The notes under the pieces are model-generated. The model ran no database searches and had not been told where the DNA came from. It worked only from the letters and a program-made list of their open reading frames with translations. Positions 52,068 to 61,998 of a DNA stretch of 64,000 bases are shown piece after piece; the stretch's first letter is position 1, and the number at the start of each line of letters is the position of its first letter. Origin of the DNA: Deinococcales bacterium. GTDB taxonomy: Bacteria > Deinococcota > Deinococci > Deinococcales > JAAFIG01. A program made the translations under genes and the position numbers. The stretch covers positions 1-64,000 of the forward strand of contig JANXTZ010000055.1 in assembly GCA_025352125.1 (NCBI GenBank). The letters run 5' to 3'.

Positions 52068-52479
52068 GCATTTCAGGATTTCTCGAGCTTGCTGCTTTTT
52101 CTCGAGCGTGACCAATGGCGTATGCAACGGAGTGTTAATTCAGTGTTGTTCAAATTTGTTGGTGACAAGGTACGGGTTTGGTTCTTTGAAGATCATGACC
52201 GCAGTGTACCGAGCATGTATACCGAACCATGTCCAAAACTCGTCAGATCAAGCTCGAGAATCCCACGTTGTGCTGTGCGATGGGCATGATCTTTGTGTTC
52301 ATGTCCCAACTCAATTGCCTGGAGTCAGCCTGGTTGCTGCGTCTCACCAGAATTGACGAACAACCATAAAAGTTTATTAAGCTCATGATCTTCAATACGA
52401 TTCTCGATCTTTTCCAAAGATTTTTTGTTCTGTTCATTGTCTCCCAATCGCCGCAACAATTTTCTGACAGAGTACAGCC
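52068..52479. other. Gene-poor stretch behind tRNA-Trp
   Basis: About 410 bp without a credible gene. Open frames of 79-137 codons exist on both strands but lack ribosome-binding sites, leaderless boxes or recognisable domains, and their composition is uneven. No copy of the tRNA 3' end that would mark an attachment site is seen. It may be a decayed gene. Confidence 0.5.
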
Positions 52480-52770
52480 ATGAATGACAACCAAGGTGAA
52501 GTTCGTTTGGACTTGAGTTCTGACACCGCCCAAGGCAAATTTACAAATTTTGCCTTGATTTCGCACACCGCCAACGAATTCGTCTTCGATTTTGCGTTCA
52601 GCCTTCCAGGTCAACCCTCGCAGGTCGTCTCGAGGGTGATCACCAGTCCGCGCCACGCCAAAGCCTTTCTTCAGGCACTAGCCGAAAATATCAGGCGTTA
52701 CGAGGCAAGTTTTGGTGAAATTCAGGAAGTTGCGGTGCGCGAACCAGGCTCGAGAACCCAGACCAATTGA
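52480..52770 (+). CDS. DUF3467 family protein
   Basis: This 96-residue protein contains the DUF3467 core: GKFTNFALISHTANEFVFDFAF, then QVVSRVITSPRHAKAFLQALAENIRRYEASFGEI. It is a widespread small cytoplasmic family without known function. No strong ribosome-binding site is seen before the ATG. The last residues (EPGSRTQTN) are variable. It is convergent with the NUDIX gene, 9 bp away. Confidence 0.9.
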   Translation: MNDNQGEVRLDLSSDTAQGKFTNFALISHTANEFVFDFAFSLPGQPSQVVSRVITSPRHAKAFLQALAENIRRYEASFGEIQEVAVREPGSRTQTN

Positions 52771-52779
52771 TCTCGAGCC

Positions 52780-53238
52780 TTAACGCCAGAATGCCGCTGT
52801 TTGCCCTGCCAGCGCATCTTGCAGTCGAGGCACATGATTTGGGCTGAACGGTGTCGGTAATTCGAGCGGATCAAACCACTCAAGCGCCAATGATTCTGCA
52901 TCAAGCTCTAGTTTGCCGCCAGTCACACGGCACTCGAACAGGCTGGTGATGTACTGAATCACGCGTCCGTCGAGGTAGCCCATGGTGGTGATTTCGGGTG
53001 CGGAATACATGCCGATCAAGCGCACCACCTCGACTTCCAAACCCGTCTCTTCGCGGACTTCCCGCACGCAAGCTTGCGCCACCGATTCACCAAGCTCGAG
53101 TCCACCGCCTGGTAAATTCCAAAAACCGTTGTCGCTGCGTTGTTGCAACAACACCCGCCCAAGCTTGTCACGTATGAAGGCTGTGGCGCTGACCCGCAGG
53201 CTGGTTGCGGTTCCGCCGTAAGGTGGCTCGAGCCTCAT
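52780..53238 (-). CDS. NUDIX hydrolase
   Basis: The 152-residue enzyme has a complete Nudix box at residues 44-66 (GGGLELGE....REVREETG), with the catalytic glutamates EE. It hydrolyses a nucleoside diphosphate linked to another group; the substrate is not predictable. The N-terminus VSATAFIRDKLGRVLLQQR is typical for ADP-ribose- or 8-oxo-dGTP-like members. The start overlaps the stop of the upstream membrane-protein gene by 4 nt. Confidence 0.95.
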   Translation of the reverse strand: MRLEPPYGGTATSLRVSATAFIRDKLGRVLLQQRSDNGFWNLPGGGLELGESVAQACVREVREETGLEVEVVRLIGMYSAPEITTMGYLDGRVIQYITSLFECRVTGGKLELDAESLALEWFDPLELPTPFSPNHVPRLQDALAGQTAAFWR

Positions 53239-53558
53239 TTTTTGTTGATTTCAGAGCGTACATTCACGCTGGCTTGCTGCGACCAGAAGGCGGTCAAAAT
53301 CACGGTGGGGATGAACAAGAGGTTCAAACCCGCCTCGGTTTCAAAGAATTTGACGCCCAGTTTGATCAGGATCAAACGTAAAATCAGCACGCCTGCAAAC
53401 GCCAGCAGCACCTTCCACCAGGTTCGTTTGAGCACGGCAAAATAATTTGCCAGCGTGAATTCTTTCATGGCGGCTTTGAACGGGTGTTTTTGAGCCTCGA
53501 GCAACTTTTGTTCCACTTCACGGCGGCTTAATTTCTCTTCACGACGAGCGTTTCCCAT
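53235..53558 (-). CDS. Small membrane protein of unknown function
   Basis: The product has 107 residues. A basic and acidic N-terminal helix ([29 protein letters not shown]) is followed by two hydrophobic segments ([16 protein letters not shown] and [13 protein letters not shown]). No family is recognised. It overlaps the NUDIX gene by 4 nt (ATGA), so the two form a unit. Divergent from era. Confidence 0.7.
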   Translation of the reverse strand: MGNARREEKLSRREVEQKLLEAQKHPFKAAMKEFTLANYFAVLKRTWWKVLLAFAGVLILRLILIKLGVKFFETEAGLNLLFIPTVILTAFWSQQASVNVRSEINKK

Positions 53559-53651
53559 AGTCCGCCAAGATTACCAAAAATTTTGCAGTCTGAACACTGT
53601 GGGTCATTTAAGCCTGTTCAAACGCAAGCTCGGGTGAGATACTGCATTTCT

Positions 53652-54590
53652 ATGACCGACTCGAGAATTCCGAGTGATGACCTCCAAACAGACATCACCA
53701 ACCCCAACACCCACGCCGGTTTCGTTGCAATTGTGGGCAAGCCCAACGTTGGCAAGTCCACGTTGTTAAACGCCATGATGGGCGTGAAGATTGCCCCCGT
53801 GACAGATCGTCCTCAGACCACGCGGCGCGGCGTTCGCGGCATTTCAACCATATCAAACCGCCAGGCTGTGTTTGTGGACACCCCAGGGGTTCACAAGCCC
53901 AAAGACGCGCTGGGCAAGTACATGAACGACGAGGTGCATTCCGCCCTCGCCGATGTGGACGCCGTGATCTGGGTGGTGGACTTGCGCCGTCCGCCAAGCG
54001 ACGAGGACGCGATGGTGGCTCGAGCCTTGAAAGGTTTTTCCAGACCGCTCTGGGTTGTGGGCAACAAGCTCGATGCGGCAAAATACCCCGACGAAGCCAT
54101 GAGCCATTACATCAAACTGCTCGAGCAAACTGAGTTCAACCAAGTGCGGCTGAGCGCCCAAAACGATTGGAATGCGGTGGCGGGGCTGCTCGAGGAAGTC
54201 ATGGCGATTTTACCAAAAAACCCGTTTTTCTTTCCTGGCGCGGGCAAGTCAGATCAACCCAAAGAAGTCTGGGCTGCCGAACTGGTGCGCGAGGAAGCCA
54301 TGAAAGCCTTGTACGAGGAACTGCCGTACACCGTGGCAACCCGCGTGACCTCCTGGGAACAACGTGCGGACGGCATGAACATGATTCAAGCCGAAATCAT
54401 CGTCGAAAAAATGCAGCACCGCAGCATGGTGATCGGCAAGGGCGGTGCGATGATCAAAAAAATTGGGCAACGCACCCGCAAGCAACTCGAGGTCTTCTTG
54501 TCGGCGCGGGTGTTCCTGGGTCTGGAAGTCATTGTGATTGCACAATGGCGCAGCGACCAAGAGGCACTGCGCGAACTGGGTTACGAATAA
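53652..54590 (+). CDS. era: GTPase Era
   Basis: This 312-residue essential GTPase of 30S ribosome maturation binds the 3' end of 16S rRNA. The G domain has G1 GKPNVGKS (29-36), G2 [11 protein letters not shown]3 DTPGVHKP and G4 NKLD. The C-terminal KH domain has [22 protein letters not shown] choose ATG 53652 because the longer frame adds non-conserved residues. No ribosome-binding site is obvious and GATACT lies 8 nt upstream. A terminator follows. Confidence 0.97.
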   Translation: MTDSRIPSDDLQTDITNPNTHAGFVAIVGKPNVGKSTLLNAMMGVKIAPVTDRPQTTRRGVRGISTISNRQAVFVDTPGVHKPKDALGKYMNDEVHSALADVDAVIWVVDLRRPPSDEDAMVARALKGFSRPLWVVGNKLDAAKYPDEAMSHYIKLLEQTEFNQVRLSAQNDWNAVAGLLEEVMAILPKNPFFFPGAGKSDQPKEVWAAELVREEAMKALYEELPYTVATRVTSWEQRADGMNMIQAEIIVEKMQHRSMVIGKGGAMIKKIGQRTRKQLEVFLSARVFLGLEVIVIAQWRSDQEALRELGYE

Positions 54591-54658
54591 ATTCTCGAGC
54601 CAGCAATGTTCAAGAAAATCCTCAAGAACGGGGATTCTTTTTTTGCCTCGAGAATTTA
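54591..54658 (+). terminator. Nested terminator of era
   Basis: An inner stem AAGAAAATCC/GGATTCTT with a run of T (54612-54644) lies inside an outer 11-bp inverted repeat AATTCTCGAG/CTCGAGAATT that contains CTCGAG. Confidence 0.75.
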
Positions 54659-54906
54659 TTCATCTCGAGCAACGTTCCACGAACGATTGGAAATTTGACG
54701 GGCGTCTGTTCGGCGTCAAACTTTAACCCTCGAGCGACACGTTTTGAGTCACCTGCAATGTTCTGCGGGTGATTCTTTCGAGTCTGAAAAGTCAATCCAG
54801 GAAACAAAAATTCATTCCTGTTACCGCCATGTGACCGTTGATCTCCCAAACTGATGTCAGTTCGAGCCTGCAAACTCGAGCGTCCAGGATTTGGGAGGTC
54901 TTGAAT
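54659..54906. other. Intergenic region before the Ig-like lipoprotein gene
   Basis: No gene is seen. The last 20 bp hold a GGGAGG ribosome-binding site for the gene at 54907. No clear promoter is found. Confidence 0.5.
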
Positions 54907-56571
54907 ATGAATGCCATAAAAGTTTTGAAATCCAGAACCCTGCAACGGTTGTTGGTCACGTTCGGTTTGCTCTCAAGCTTGAACGCCTGCCCGCAGTCTC
55001 CGCCGCCCGACACCACATCCCCCACCATGCTCATCAGTTCGCCCGCGACCGGCTCGAGCAACGTTTCAAAGCTGGCAGCCTTGACCATCAAATTCTCCGA
55101 AGCCATGCAGCAAAGCTCCGTGCAGGTCAGCTCGAGTTTGCCGATAGTCCTTGGGACTCCGATTTGGAGCGATGACAGCACGGCGGTGTTCGACCCTCCA
55201 GGCGATTGGCAACTCGGCTCGAGTTACACGTTGTCCGTTGAGGGCAAAGACTTGGCGGGCAATGCGCTAACGGGCACCAAAACCATCAGTTTTCAAACCG
55301 TGGCAGCAATTGACACCACGCCGCCCAACGTGCCAACCAACCTCAAAGCCACGGCAGGTGAGAATAAATTCTTGCTCGAGTGGACCGCCAACACTGAAAC
55401 CGACCTTGCGGGTTACAACGTCTTTCTGGGTGAGAGCAGCGATAACGTGGTCAGTTCGGTGTTTGTGGCTAAACCTGGCGTCAGTACCACCGTCACGGGT
55501 TTGACCAACGGTAAAACTTACTTTTTTGCCCTGGACGCGCAGGACGCCAACGGCAACCACTCGCCGCGATCAGTGGTCGCTTCGGTCACGCCCAAAGATG
55601 TCACACCACCCACGCTGACCTCAAGCGAACCCGCGAATTTGGCAAGCAATTTGACTTTGGTGCAGACCATAAAGGTCACGTTTTCCGAACCGATTGATAC
55701 CAGCGCCTTTGCAATAGACGGTTGCACCAAAAACGCCAGCACCTGTCCAGCCGGAAGCCTGAACCTGACCAAACTTGGCGCACCAGTCTTCAGTGCGGGC
55801 AACACCGTGGCGACCTTCACGCCGAGCAACGATTTGTTTGCGGGCGGTGGAACATTTGTTGTGACACTGACCGCCAAAGACCTTGCGGGCAATACCTTAA
55901 CTGGGCGCAACACCCTCGAGTTCTCGGTACAAATCCCACCAGACACCACCGCTCCCACCGTGCAAGGGGTGCTCGAGAATCTGGATGTGGACAACCGTGC
56001 CACGATTCGCTTTGATTTCAGTGAAGCCGTCGATCATGCCAGCGCCGAGGCAGCGTTCCTCAGTGCGCCAGTGATTTCTTGCACCTGGACTTGGACGCTC
56101 AACAGTGCCAAGTGCGTTTCCAAAACCTTTCTCGAGCAACTGACCACCTACACCATCACGATGGGAACGGGTGTGAAGGACACGGCTGGCAATCAGATGC
56201 TTGCGCCATTCCAATTCAGTTTCCTGACCAAAAACGCGCCACCTCGAGTGGTGAAATTCAGTCCAGTTACAAATTTATTTTGCAATGCGGGCATCAGTGC
56301 GCCAATTGTCATTACCTTTTCTGAACCGATGAGCACTGGCACTGGTGGCGCGTTTAGTGGAACGGTGAATGGTCAAACACTTACTGGCGGCGCGATCACC
56401 TGGAGTGCTGATGCAACTGTCATGACCTTCACGCCTGGCGCTGCTTATGGTTACGGTAAAACGGTCGCCTGGAAATTGACAACAGGGGCTTCTGACGAAA
56501 GTGGCAAAACCATGACCGCCGAAAGAACAGCTTCGTTCTGTACCGAAAATCAAATCATCGGCGGTATTTGA
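54907..56571 (+). CDS. Lipoprotein with SbsA-type Ig and fibronectin III domains
   Basis: The product has 554 residues. The signal peptide ends LLSSLNAC, lipid-anchored. Four or so Ig-like 'Big_5' modules follow (openings such as TSPTMLISSPATGSSNVSKLAALTIKFSEAM, PPTLTSSEPANLASNLTLVQTIKVTFSEPID and APTVQGVLENLDVDNRATIRFDFSEA), typical of S-layer and adhesion proteins. A fibronectin type III domain is inserted after the first (PPNVPTNLKATAGENKFLLEWTANTETDLAGYNVFLGE). GGGAGG precedes the ATG at 54907. The second lipoprotein gene follows 32 bp later, probably in one operon. Confidence 0.85.
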   Translation: MNAIKVLKSRTLQRLLVTFGLLSSLNACPQSPPPDTTSPTMLISSPATGSSNVSKLAALTIKFSEAMQQSSVQVSSSLPIVLGTPIWSDDSTAVFDPPGDWQLGSSYTLSVEGKDLAGNALTGTKTISFQTVAAIDTTPPNVPTNLKATAGENKFLLEWTANTETDLAGYNVFLGESSDNVVSSVFVAKPGVSTTVTGLTNGKTYFFALDAQDANGNHSPRSVVASVTPKDVTPPTLTSSEPANLASNLTLVQTIKVTFSEPIDTSAFAIDGCTKNASTCPAGSLNLTKLGAPVFSAGNTVATFTPSNDLFAGGGTFVVTLTAKDLAGNTLTGRNTLEFSVQIPPDTTAPTVQGVLENLDVDNRATIRFDFSEAVDHASAEAAFLSAPVISCTWTWTLNSAKCVSKTFLEQLTTYTITMGTGVKDTAGNQMLAPFQFSFLTKNAPPRVVKFSPVTNLFCNAGISAPIVITFSEPMSTGTGGAFSGTVNGQTLTGGAITWSADATVMTFTPGAAYGYGKTVAWKLTTGASDESGKTMTAERTASFCTENQIIGGI

Positions 56572-56603
56572 TTCTCCATCTCTCAAGTAAGGAAAGGTGA
56601 ACC

Positions 56604-58691
56604 ATGCAAAACAAAATTGTCCAACTGTTAATCTTGATCTTGGTGCTCGTCGGTTGCACGCAACCCGTCACACCGCCACCGCCCGATGTGGTCGTGCGCG
56701 ACCAAGCCAAAGTCCTTGACCCTGCCACCCGCAGTGCCCTCGAGGAGTTCAAAACCGACGGCACACTGGTTTTTACGGGCAATGTCAGTACCAAAACAGG
56801 GGATGTGATGGTGTCTGCCCCGAGCAAAAATGCGCCAGATGGCTTGTTGCGCAAAGTCGTCTCAATTCAAACTGCGAATGGCAAAACCGTGGTGCAGACC
56901 GAACAAGCCAAGCTCGGCGATGTGATCAAAACGGGAACGCTGGATGCCTCAAAACATTTGACCGAAGCCGACTCTGAAAGTGTCACACCGCTTGTTGCTG
57001 GCGTTCATCAAACTCGAGCCGCCAGAGGCATTGGATTGTCTTATTCGATTGATACTGTGCTTTACGACAAGGACGGCGACACCAAAACCACCAACGATCA
57101 GATCAAAGCCTCGGGCACGCTCAGCCTCGACCCAGTTTTTGACGCGCACATCGGGTTTCATTGCGGATTTCTATGCACCGACCCCGACATCGATTTCAAG
57201 TTTCAGGTCGGGCTTCAAGAGAAAGCATCGCTCAAAATTGTTGCCAAAGTGGCGTTCAGCGCCAGCAAAGAAATACCCATTTTTACCCACCGTTTTAAAC
57301 CCATCACCTTCTCGATTGGACCCATTCCGGTGGTGATTACCCCAATCTTTACCATCAAACTCAAACTCGACGGTTCTATCGGTGTCGATGTCACCTTCGA
57401 GGCGTCACAAACCCTGACCGCAGTGGCAGGTGTCAAATACACCGACAGCTTCAAAAACATTTCTGATATCAGCAATGTTTTCGATGCCACCGCAGGCGAT
57501 TCGAAGGTCAACGCCAGCGTCAACGTAAAACTTCCTGTTCGTGCCGATTTCTTGTTGTACGGCGTGGTTGGACCTTATGTCGAACTGGTTGCTAAACTTG
57601 GTTTTGATGCCGTCATCCCCCGTGATCCTGTTTGGAAACTGTCTGGTGGCATTGAAGGCAATGTTGGATTGCATGTTGACATTTTGGGTTACACCAAAGA
57701 CTTTTCGGCGAATTTGTTTGACCTCAGCAAAGAAATTGCCCAATCCACCAACGCCGCACCGACCATCAAGTTCCTCAATCCGAATCCCAATGAAAGTCTC
57801 TCGAGCGACGTGGGGCACAATTTCAGGGTCGAAGTTTCAGACCCCGAAGATGGCAGCCAAGTCTGTTGCAGCGTAACGTTCAGCTCGAGCGTTGACGGTG
57901 TATTGGGCACAGCCACAGGTTTCCAACCCGAAGTTGGCGCGACCTTCACCACGCTTGTTCAACGAACCATCACCGCCACCGCCAAGGACAGCAAGGGCAA
58001 AACCTCGAGCGCCACCGTGACCGTGAATGTCACCAACCCAGCGCCGACGGTTGCCATGTACTCACCAATTGCCAACGAGGAGTTCTTCAGGGGAGTCAGT
58101 TACAAGGTTTTGGGCACCAGCTTTGATACCAACGAAACCGATGCTGGGCACAATTTGCTGGGCGCTCTGCCGTGCACCAGCCTCAGTTGGACAAGCTCGG
58201 TGGCTGGCGATTCCCTGCCCGTCACGGGTTGCGACCCTCGAGTGACTTTCTCTTCCAACGGTGCACGTACACTCACCCTGACAGGCACGGATGCTCGAGG
58301 GGCAACCGCAACTGCAACCGTCAATGTGAACGTCATCAACCCGCCAGCCAATCTTCCTCCTGTGGCAAACATCAGCAAACCTGCCAACAATATTTTTGTT
58401 GGACCAGATCAAGTCATTGACATTCTGGGCAGTGCCACCGACCCAGAAGGCGGTGCGGTCACACTTTCTTACGACATCACCTATCCGTTTGATGTTGCCA
58501 CTGGCACTGGCACAACCACAAAAGTGATTACCGTGCCAGCCAGCGGCAAGTGGAAACCCTCCGATTCGATTGATTTCGGTACTGGTTGTCATGAAGCGGA
58601 CTTCTTTTTGCGTTTGCGGCTTCATGCCAAAGACCCTCAGAACAACGATGGCACAGACAAAGTGGTGCTTCACATCAACCAAATTTGTTAG
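56604..58691 (+). CDS. Large surface lipoprotein with PKD/Ig-like domains
   Basis: The product has 695 residues. The signal peptide MQNKIVQLLILILVLVGC ends in lipobox LVGC, followed by a Pro-rich linker. The middle (about 30-385) is a beta-rich domain of unknown family. Residues of about 388-695 are three Ig/PKD-like modules (PTIKFLNPNPNESLSSDVGHNFRVEVSDPEDGS, PTVAMYSPIANEEFFRGVSY and PVANISKPANNIFVGPDQVIDILGSATDPEGG). AAGGAAAGG precedes the ATG. It is likely co-expressed with the preceding Ig-like lipoprotein; both would sit on the cell surface. Confidence 0.8.
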   Translation: MQNKIVQLLILILVLVGCTQPVTPPPPDVVVRDQAKVLDPATRSALEEFKTDGTLVFTGNVSTKTGDVMVSAPSKNAPDGLLRKVVSIQTANGKTVVQTEQAKLGDVIKTGTLDASKHLTEADSESVTPLVAGVHQTRAARGIGLSYSIDTVLYDKDGDTKTTNDQIKASGTLSLDPVFDAHIGFHCGFLCTDPDIDFKFQVGLQEKASLKIVAKVAFSASKEIPIFTHRFKPITFSIGPIPVVITPIFTIKLKLDGSIGVDVTFEASQTLTAVAGVKYTDSFKNISDISNVFDATAGDSKVNASVNVKLPVRADFLLYGVVGPYVELVAKLGFDAVIPRDPVWKLSGGIEGNVGLHVDILGYTKDFSANLFDLSKEIAQSTNAAPTIKFLNPNPNESLSSDVGHNFRVEVSDPEDGSQVCCSVTFSSSVDGVLGTATGFQPEVGATFTTLVQRTITATAKDSKGKTSSATVTVNVTNPAPTVAMYSPIANEEFFRGVSYKVLGTSFDTNETDAGHNLLGALPCTSLSWTSSVAGDSLPVTGCDPRVTFSSNGARTLTLTGTDARGATATATVNVNVINPPANLPPVANISKPANNIFVGPDQVIDILGSATDPEGGAVTLSYDITYPFDVATGTGTTTKVITVPASGKWKPSDSIDFGTGCHEADFFLRLRLHAKDPQNNDGTDKVVLHINQIC

Positions 58692-58704
58692 ATCGAACAA
58701 AGCG

Positions 58705-58745
58705 AACACTGGCTCGAGCATTGTCGCTCGAGCCAGTGTTTTTTA
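58705..58745. terminator. Strong terminator behind the lipoprotein operon
   Basis: A 15-bp perfect stem (arm AACACTGGCTCGAGC, loop ATTGTC) is followed by a T-run. It lies between convergent genes and contains CTCGAG in both arms. Confidence 0.9.
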
Positions 58746-58758
58746 TCTCTCGAATGCT

Positions 58759-61700
58759 TTAAGTTGACTCGAGGCTCGAGGTTTTCAATGTTGAAGGTTT
58801 TGCGCGACGAATTTCTTTCAAGAACGGGCTTTCGAGGTGCGTGTAAGACAAACTCGCCATGGTGTAAGCCAGACTCAAAACCACCACGGTCAAAATTGCC
58901 CAGTAGCCGAAACTCGAAATGCCAAAATACTTGTAATCTTCGTTGTGCAACAAGCGCACCAGCTCGAGAATCGGGTAATGCCAGATGTAGAGTCCGAAAG
59001 AAATTTTGGCGGTGTAACGCGTGAAACGGTTGTCAATTGTTTTTTTCGCCCATGAACTGAACGGGGTTGCCGCCAGCACCGTGCCAATCAGAACAGCAAA
59101 AAATGGGAAGGCGTAAGGCTGCGAACCCAAACTGAAACTGAATTCGTTGGCGTGACGCATGTTCCAAACCAAAGCGAGTGCGGCAGCAAATGCACCGACG
59201 GCAACCCAGTTGAGGGCTGGGATTTGAATTGGTTTCTCGAGTTTGCCAATTCGTTTTTGCCAGTACGCGATGACACCAGCCGTCAAGACTCCGATGCAAT
59301 ACTGGGCGAACAAACCGACGGGGTTGTAATTGGGCATCCAGAATTTTGCACCGCCGATCAAGCCATTGTTCCAACTGCGGTCAACACTGTCTGGGACAAG
59401 ATGGGTCAAAATCCATTGGTGTGCCAGAATTGCCAGGATCAGTACGCCAACCCAGTAGGCAAATGCCAAACTTGGTGAGCCTGGTGCGGGTTGCTCGAGC
59501 ACATTTTTGGTCTTGCTGCGAATCACTGTTTTGCTGATGCTGTGCGTGACAATTTGCGTGTCCCCTCGAGTCAGTGTGCGGGTGGTGTCCTTGGTGACGG
59601 TTCGAGTGGTTTGTTTGGCGTTTGCCTGAATTTTTCTGGCGAGCACAAACAAACCGATCATGAACATTGGCATCAGGGCGTAACAAAACACTTCAAAACC
59701 GATACTCCACAACGGACCGTTCAGTTCGACTGGAAAGAACGTCACGTAATGAAACGCGGTGGTGAACGTCAAACCGCTGAACAGGCGCAACCACATAAAA
59801 TCCCCTGGCTCGAGCGCCCGCGCAATGATAAACGTCACGATCAGGCTGACGTAAAAACCTGGTGCGATGCGCACAAAACGGCGACGCGCATAATCTTTAA
59901 ACGAGGGTAATGGCAAACCGTCCAGGTAGCGACGCCAGAATGGAATCGAGAGCAGCATTCCTGAGAGGACAAAAAAGGCACTGACGCCGTATGCGCCGGT
60001 CATCAAAAATTGTTGAATCTCCTGAATCCAGCTTGCTTGTTTGGGCATCTCGAGGCGTTGCGCCAAATGGCTGAAGACCACCATCAGACACGCGACTGCC
60101 CGCACGCCATCCGCGCCGCTCAAGACAAAACCCGAGTCTCGGGGTTCTTCACGGACAGTCTTGCGCGGCTGGATTCTGCGTCGCCAATTGCTGAACCCCG
60201 CAAACCAGTTTTTACGATTGCCCGAGCCAAGCCCAAAGCCCGCCCCCAGTTGTCCAGAGGCAACAAAATACACGATCAATGGTGGAATCAAGGCAATTGC
60301 CGCGCCCGTCACCGCCGCGTCTCGAGCGTCACCGCCCAAGAACGCCAGGGCTTGCGGCAAGAGGCGCGTGGTTTGGGAGCGCATCAGTAAAATCGCAGCC
60401 TCGAGATGATTCCAGGAACTGACAAAAGTCAGCAAACCAACCGTGGTCAGGACTGGCGAGATCAGCGGCAAACCGATGCGCCAGAAAATTTGCAGGTCGT
60501 TCGCGCCATCAATTTTTGCCGCCTCGAGCATGGTTTTTGGCAGGGCGTTGAGGCTGTACTGCCGCACCAGAAAAACGCCGATGGCACTGACGCTGGCGGG
60601 CAACCACAGGGCGCGGGGCGTGTCGATCCAATCCAGAATTCGCATCTCGAGCAGGTGCGGAATGGCGTTGGACATGGCTGGAAAAACGATAATCCCGAGC
60701 ACGATTCCAAACAAAATTCGTTTGAATCTAAATTCAAGTGCGGCGAAGGCAAACCCTGCCAGGGCGCTGCTGACCACGGCAAAAACGCTGGCGAGGCTCG
60801 AGACGTAAATGCTGTTCCAGAGGTTGCGCCAGAAATCTGGAACGCGGTCGAGCAGCAGGCTGTAATTGTAACTGGCGGCATCACCGACACTTAACTGGGT
60901 CGAATTGCCGCCGTAGGTTTGCGTGGCTTGAAAAAAAAGCAGCAGCAAGGGGTAAATACTAAAAAACACGCCAAACGCCACCGCAACTTTTATGACCAAC
61001 GTCGTGACGGCAGGCAAACGCAGGGGCGCATGGTCGGACTCGAGGCTGGCGGAGGTATCGATGGCGCTGAAATTTCGCCCAAACAACCAGTAGGCAATGC
61101 CGATAAAACCCAGCATGACCAGAAAAAACACCCAGGTCATGGTGCTCGAAAGTCCAAAGTTGGCGTACTTGAACGCCGTGCCGTAAATATAACCAGGCAG
61201 CCGAATCGTATCAAAGTCGCTGTAACTGGCACGCCAAGCGTTGGCTTGCAAACCCGTGACCAGACCCATTGAAAAAGCCATAAAAACCATTGGTCGCGCC
61301 ACTGGGAAAGCAATTTTTCGCAGTTGCATCCAGAATCCAGCCCCATCAAGCTGCGCCGCCTCGAGCACACTGCGTGGAATGGCGCTGAGTGCCATCAGGT
61401 ACAACAAGACGTTCCAACCCACGGCATTCCAGACCAGACCGAAGGCGTCCAGATTGTCAAAATTTGAGAATCGGTACGGGATTAACGAACCGATAATCGG
61501 CAGGTCGCGCAAGAATCCAAACACATCCTCGAGTGGCGAACTGACCAGCCGCAGCAGCAAACCCAAGGCTGCGGAAAGCGCCACGGGCGAGGCAATATAG
61601 GGCAGGAAAAAAGTCACGCCAAGTTGACCCAGGGCACGCCTGAACACCAAAAACAGGGCGAACGCAATCGGCAGCGCCACCAGGTGCTGCAAGACCACAC

Positions 61701-61998
61701 CAGGCAAACCGTCCTGCAAGGTGCGCAGCATCGCCGCCCAGTACGGTGGGTCGGTGAACACCAGCCAGTACGGGCGCAAACCCCTGAACAAGAATTCGCC
61801 AGTGCCCTGCACTGGGTCCCAAACATGGAACGAAATAAACAACGAAAACAACAATCCAAACGCGCCAAACCCCAAAAACAAGATAAAAAAAGGCGCGACA
61901 AACCAAGCCCCGCCCAAATTTTTATTCGCCGCCGGCTCGAGTTGCCGCGAGAGGGGTTTATTGGGTGGGATTTTAGTCGTGGGTGACAAGGTCGTCAC
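58759..61998 (-). CDS. Triple fusion: two sugar-ABC permeases and an acyltransferase 3 domain
   Basis: The product has 1079 residues. Residues of about 25-310 form a MalF/UgpA-like permease with EAA loop LEAAQLDGAGFWMQLRKIAFP (212-232). Residues of about 330-590 form a MalG/UgpE-like permease with EAA loop LEAAKIDGANDLQIFWRIGLP (491-511). Residues of about 625-1060 form an OafA/YrhL-type acyltransferase 3 with GVRAVACLMVVFSHL (H644) and ARRRFVRIAPGFY, and an odd Thr/Lys/Arg-rich loop (TTRTVTKDTTRTLTRGDTQ). Frame and domains run without a break. It overlaps the beta-mannosidase stop by 26 nt, so import and acylation of a mannose-containing sugar is a natural inference. Confidence 0.85.
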   Translation of the reverse strand: MTTLSPTTKIPPNKPLSRQLEPAANKNLGGAWFVAPFFILFLGFGAFGLLFSLFISFHVWDPVQGTGEFLFRGLRPYWLVFTDPPYWAAMLRTLQDGLPGVVLQHLVALPIAFALFLVFRRALGQLGVTFFLPYIASPVALSAALGLLLRLVSSPLEDVFGFLRDLPIIGSLIPYRFSNFDNLDAFGLVWNAVGWNVLLYLMALSAIPRSVLEAAQLDGAGFWMQLRKIAFPVARPMVFMAFSMGLVTGLQANAWRASYSDFDTIRLPGYIYGTAFKYANFGLSSTMTWVFFLVMLGFIGIAYWLFGRNFSAIDTSASLESDHAPLRLPAVTTLVIKVAVAFGVFFSIYPLLLLFFQATQTYGGNSTQLSVGDAASYNYSLLLDRVPDFWRNLWNSIYVSSLASVFAVVSSALAGFAFAALEFRFKRILFGIVLGIIVFPAMSNAIPHLLEMRILDWIDTPRALWLPASVSAIGVFLVRQYSLNALPKTMLEAAKIDGANDLQIFWRIGLPLISPVLTTVGLLTFVSSWNHLEAAILLMRSQTTRLLPQALAFLGGDARDAAVTGAAIALIPPLIVYFVASGQLGAGFGLGSGNRKNWFAGFSNWRRRIQPRKTVREEPRDSGFVLSGADGVRAVACLMVVFSHLAQRLEMPKQASWIQEIQQFLMTGAYGVSAFFVLSGMLLSIPFWRRYLDGLPLPSFKDYARRRFVRIAPGFYVSLIVTFIIARALEPGDFMWLRLFSGLTFTTAFHYVTFFPVELNGPLWSIGFEVFCYALMPMFMIGLFVLARKIQANAKQTTRTVTKDTTRTLTRGDTQIVTHSISKTVIRSKTKNVLEQPAPGSPSLAFAYWVGVLILAILAHQWILTHLVPDSVDRSWNNGLIGGAKFWMPNYNPVGLFAQYCIGVLTAGVIAYWQKRIGKLEKPIQIPALNWVAVGAFAAALALVWNMRHANEFSFSLGSQPYAFPFFAVLIGTVLAATPFSSWAKKTIDNRFTRYTAKISFGLYIWHYPILELVRLLHNEDYKYFGISSFGYWAILTVVVLSLAYTMASLSYTHLESPFLKEIRRAKPSTLKTSSLEST

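Noticed and set aside
51816-52127. 103-codon frame on the minus strand over tRNA-Trp
   Set aside because: It is the antisense of the tRNA (GSNLRPMVLETIALPAELT is a well-known spurious translation of a tRNA gene).
52066-52356. 96-codon frame behind the tRNA as a gene or integrase remnant
   Set aside because: No ribosome-binding site, no recognisable motif, atypical Cys-rich composition, and no duplicated tRNA end.
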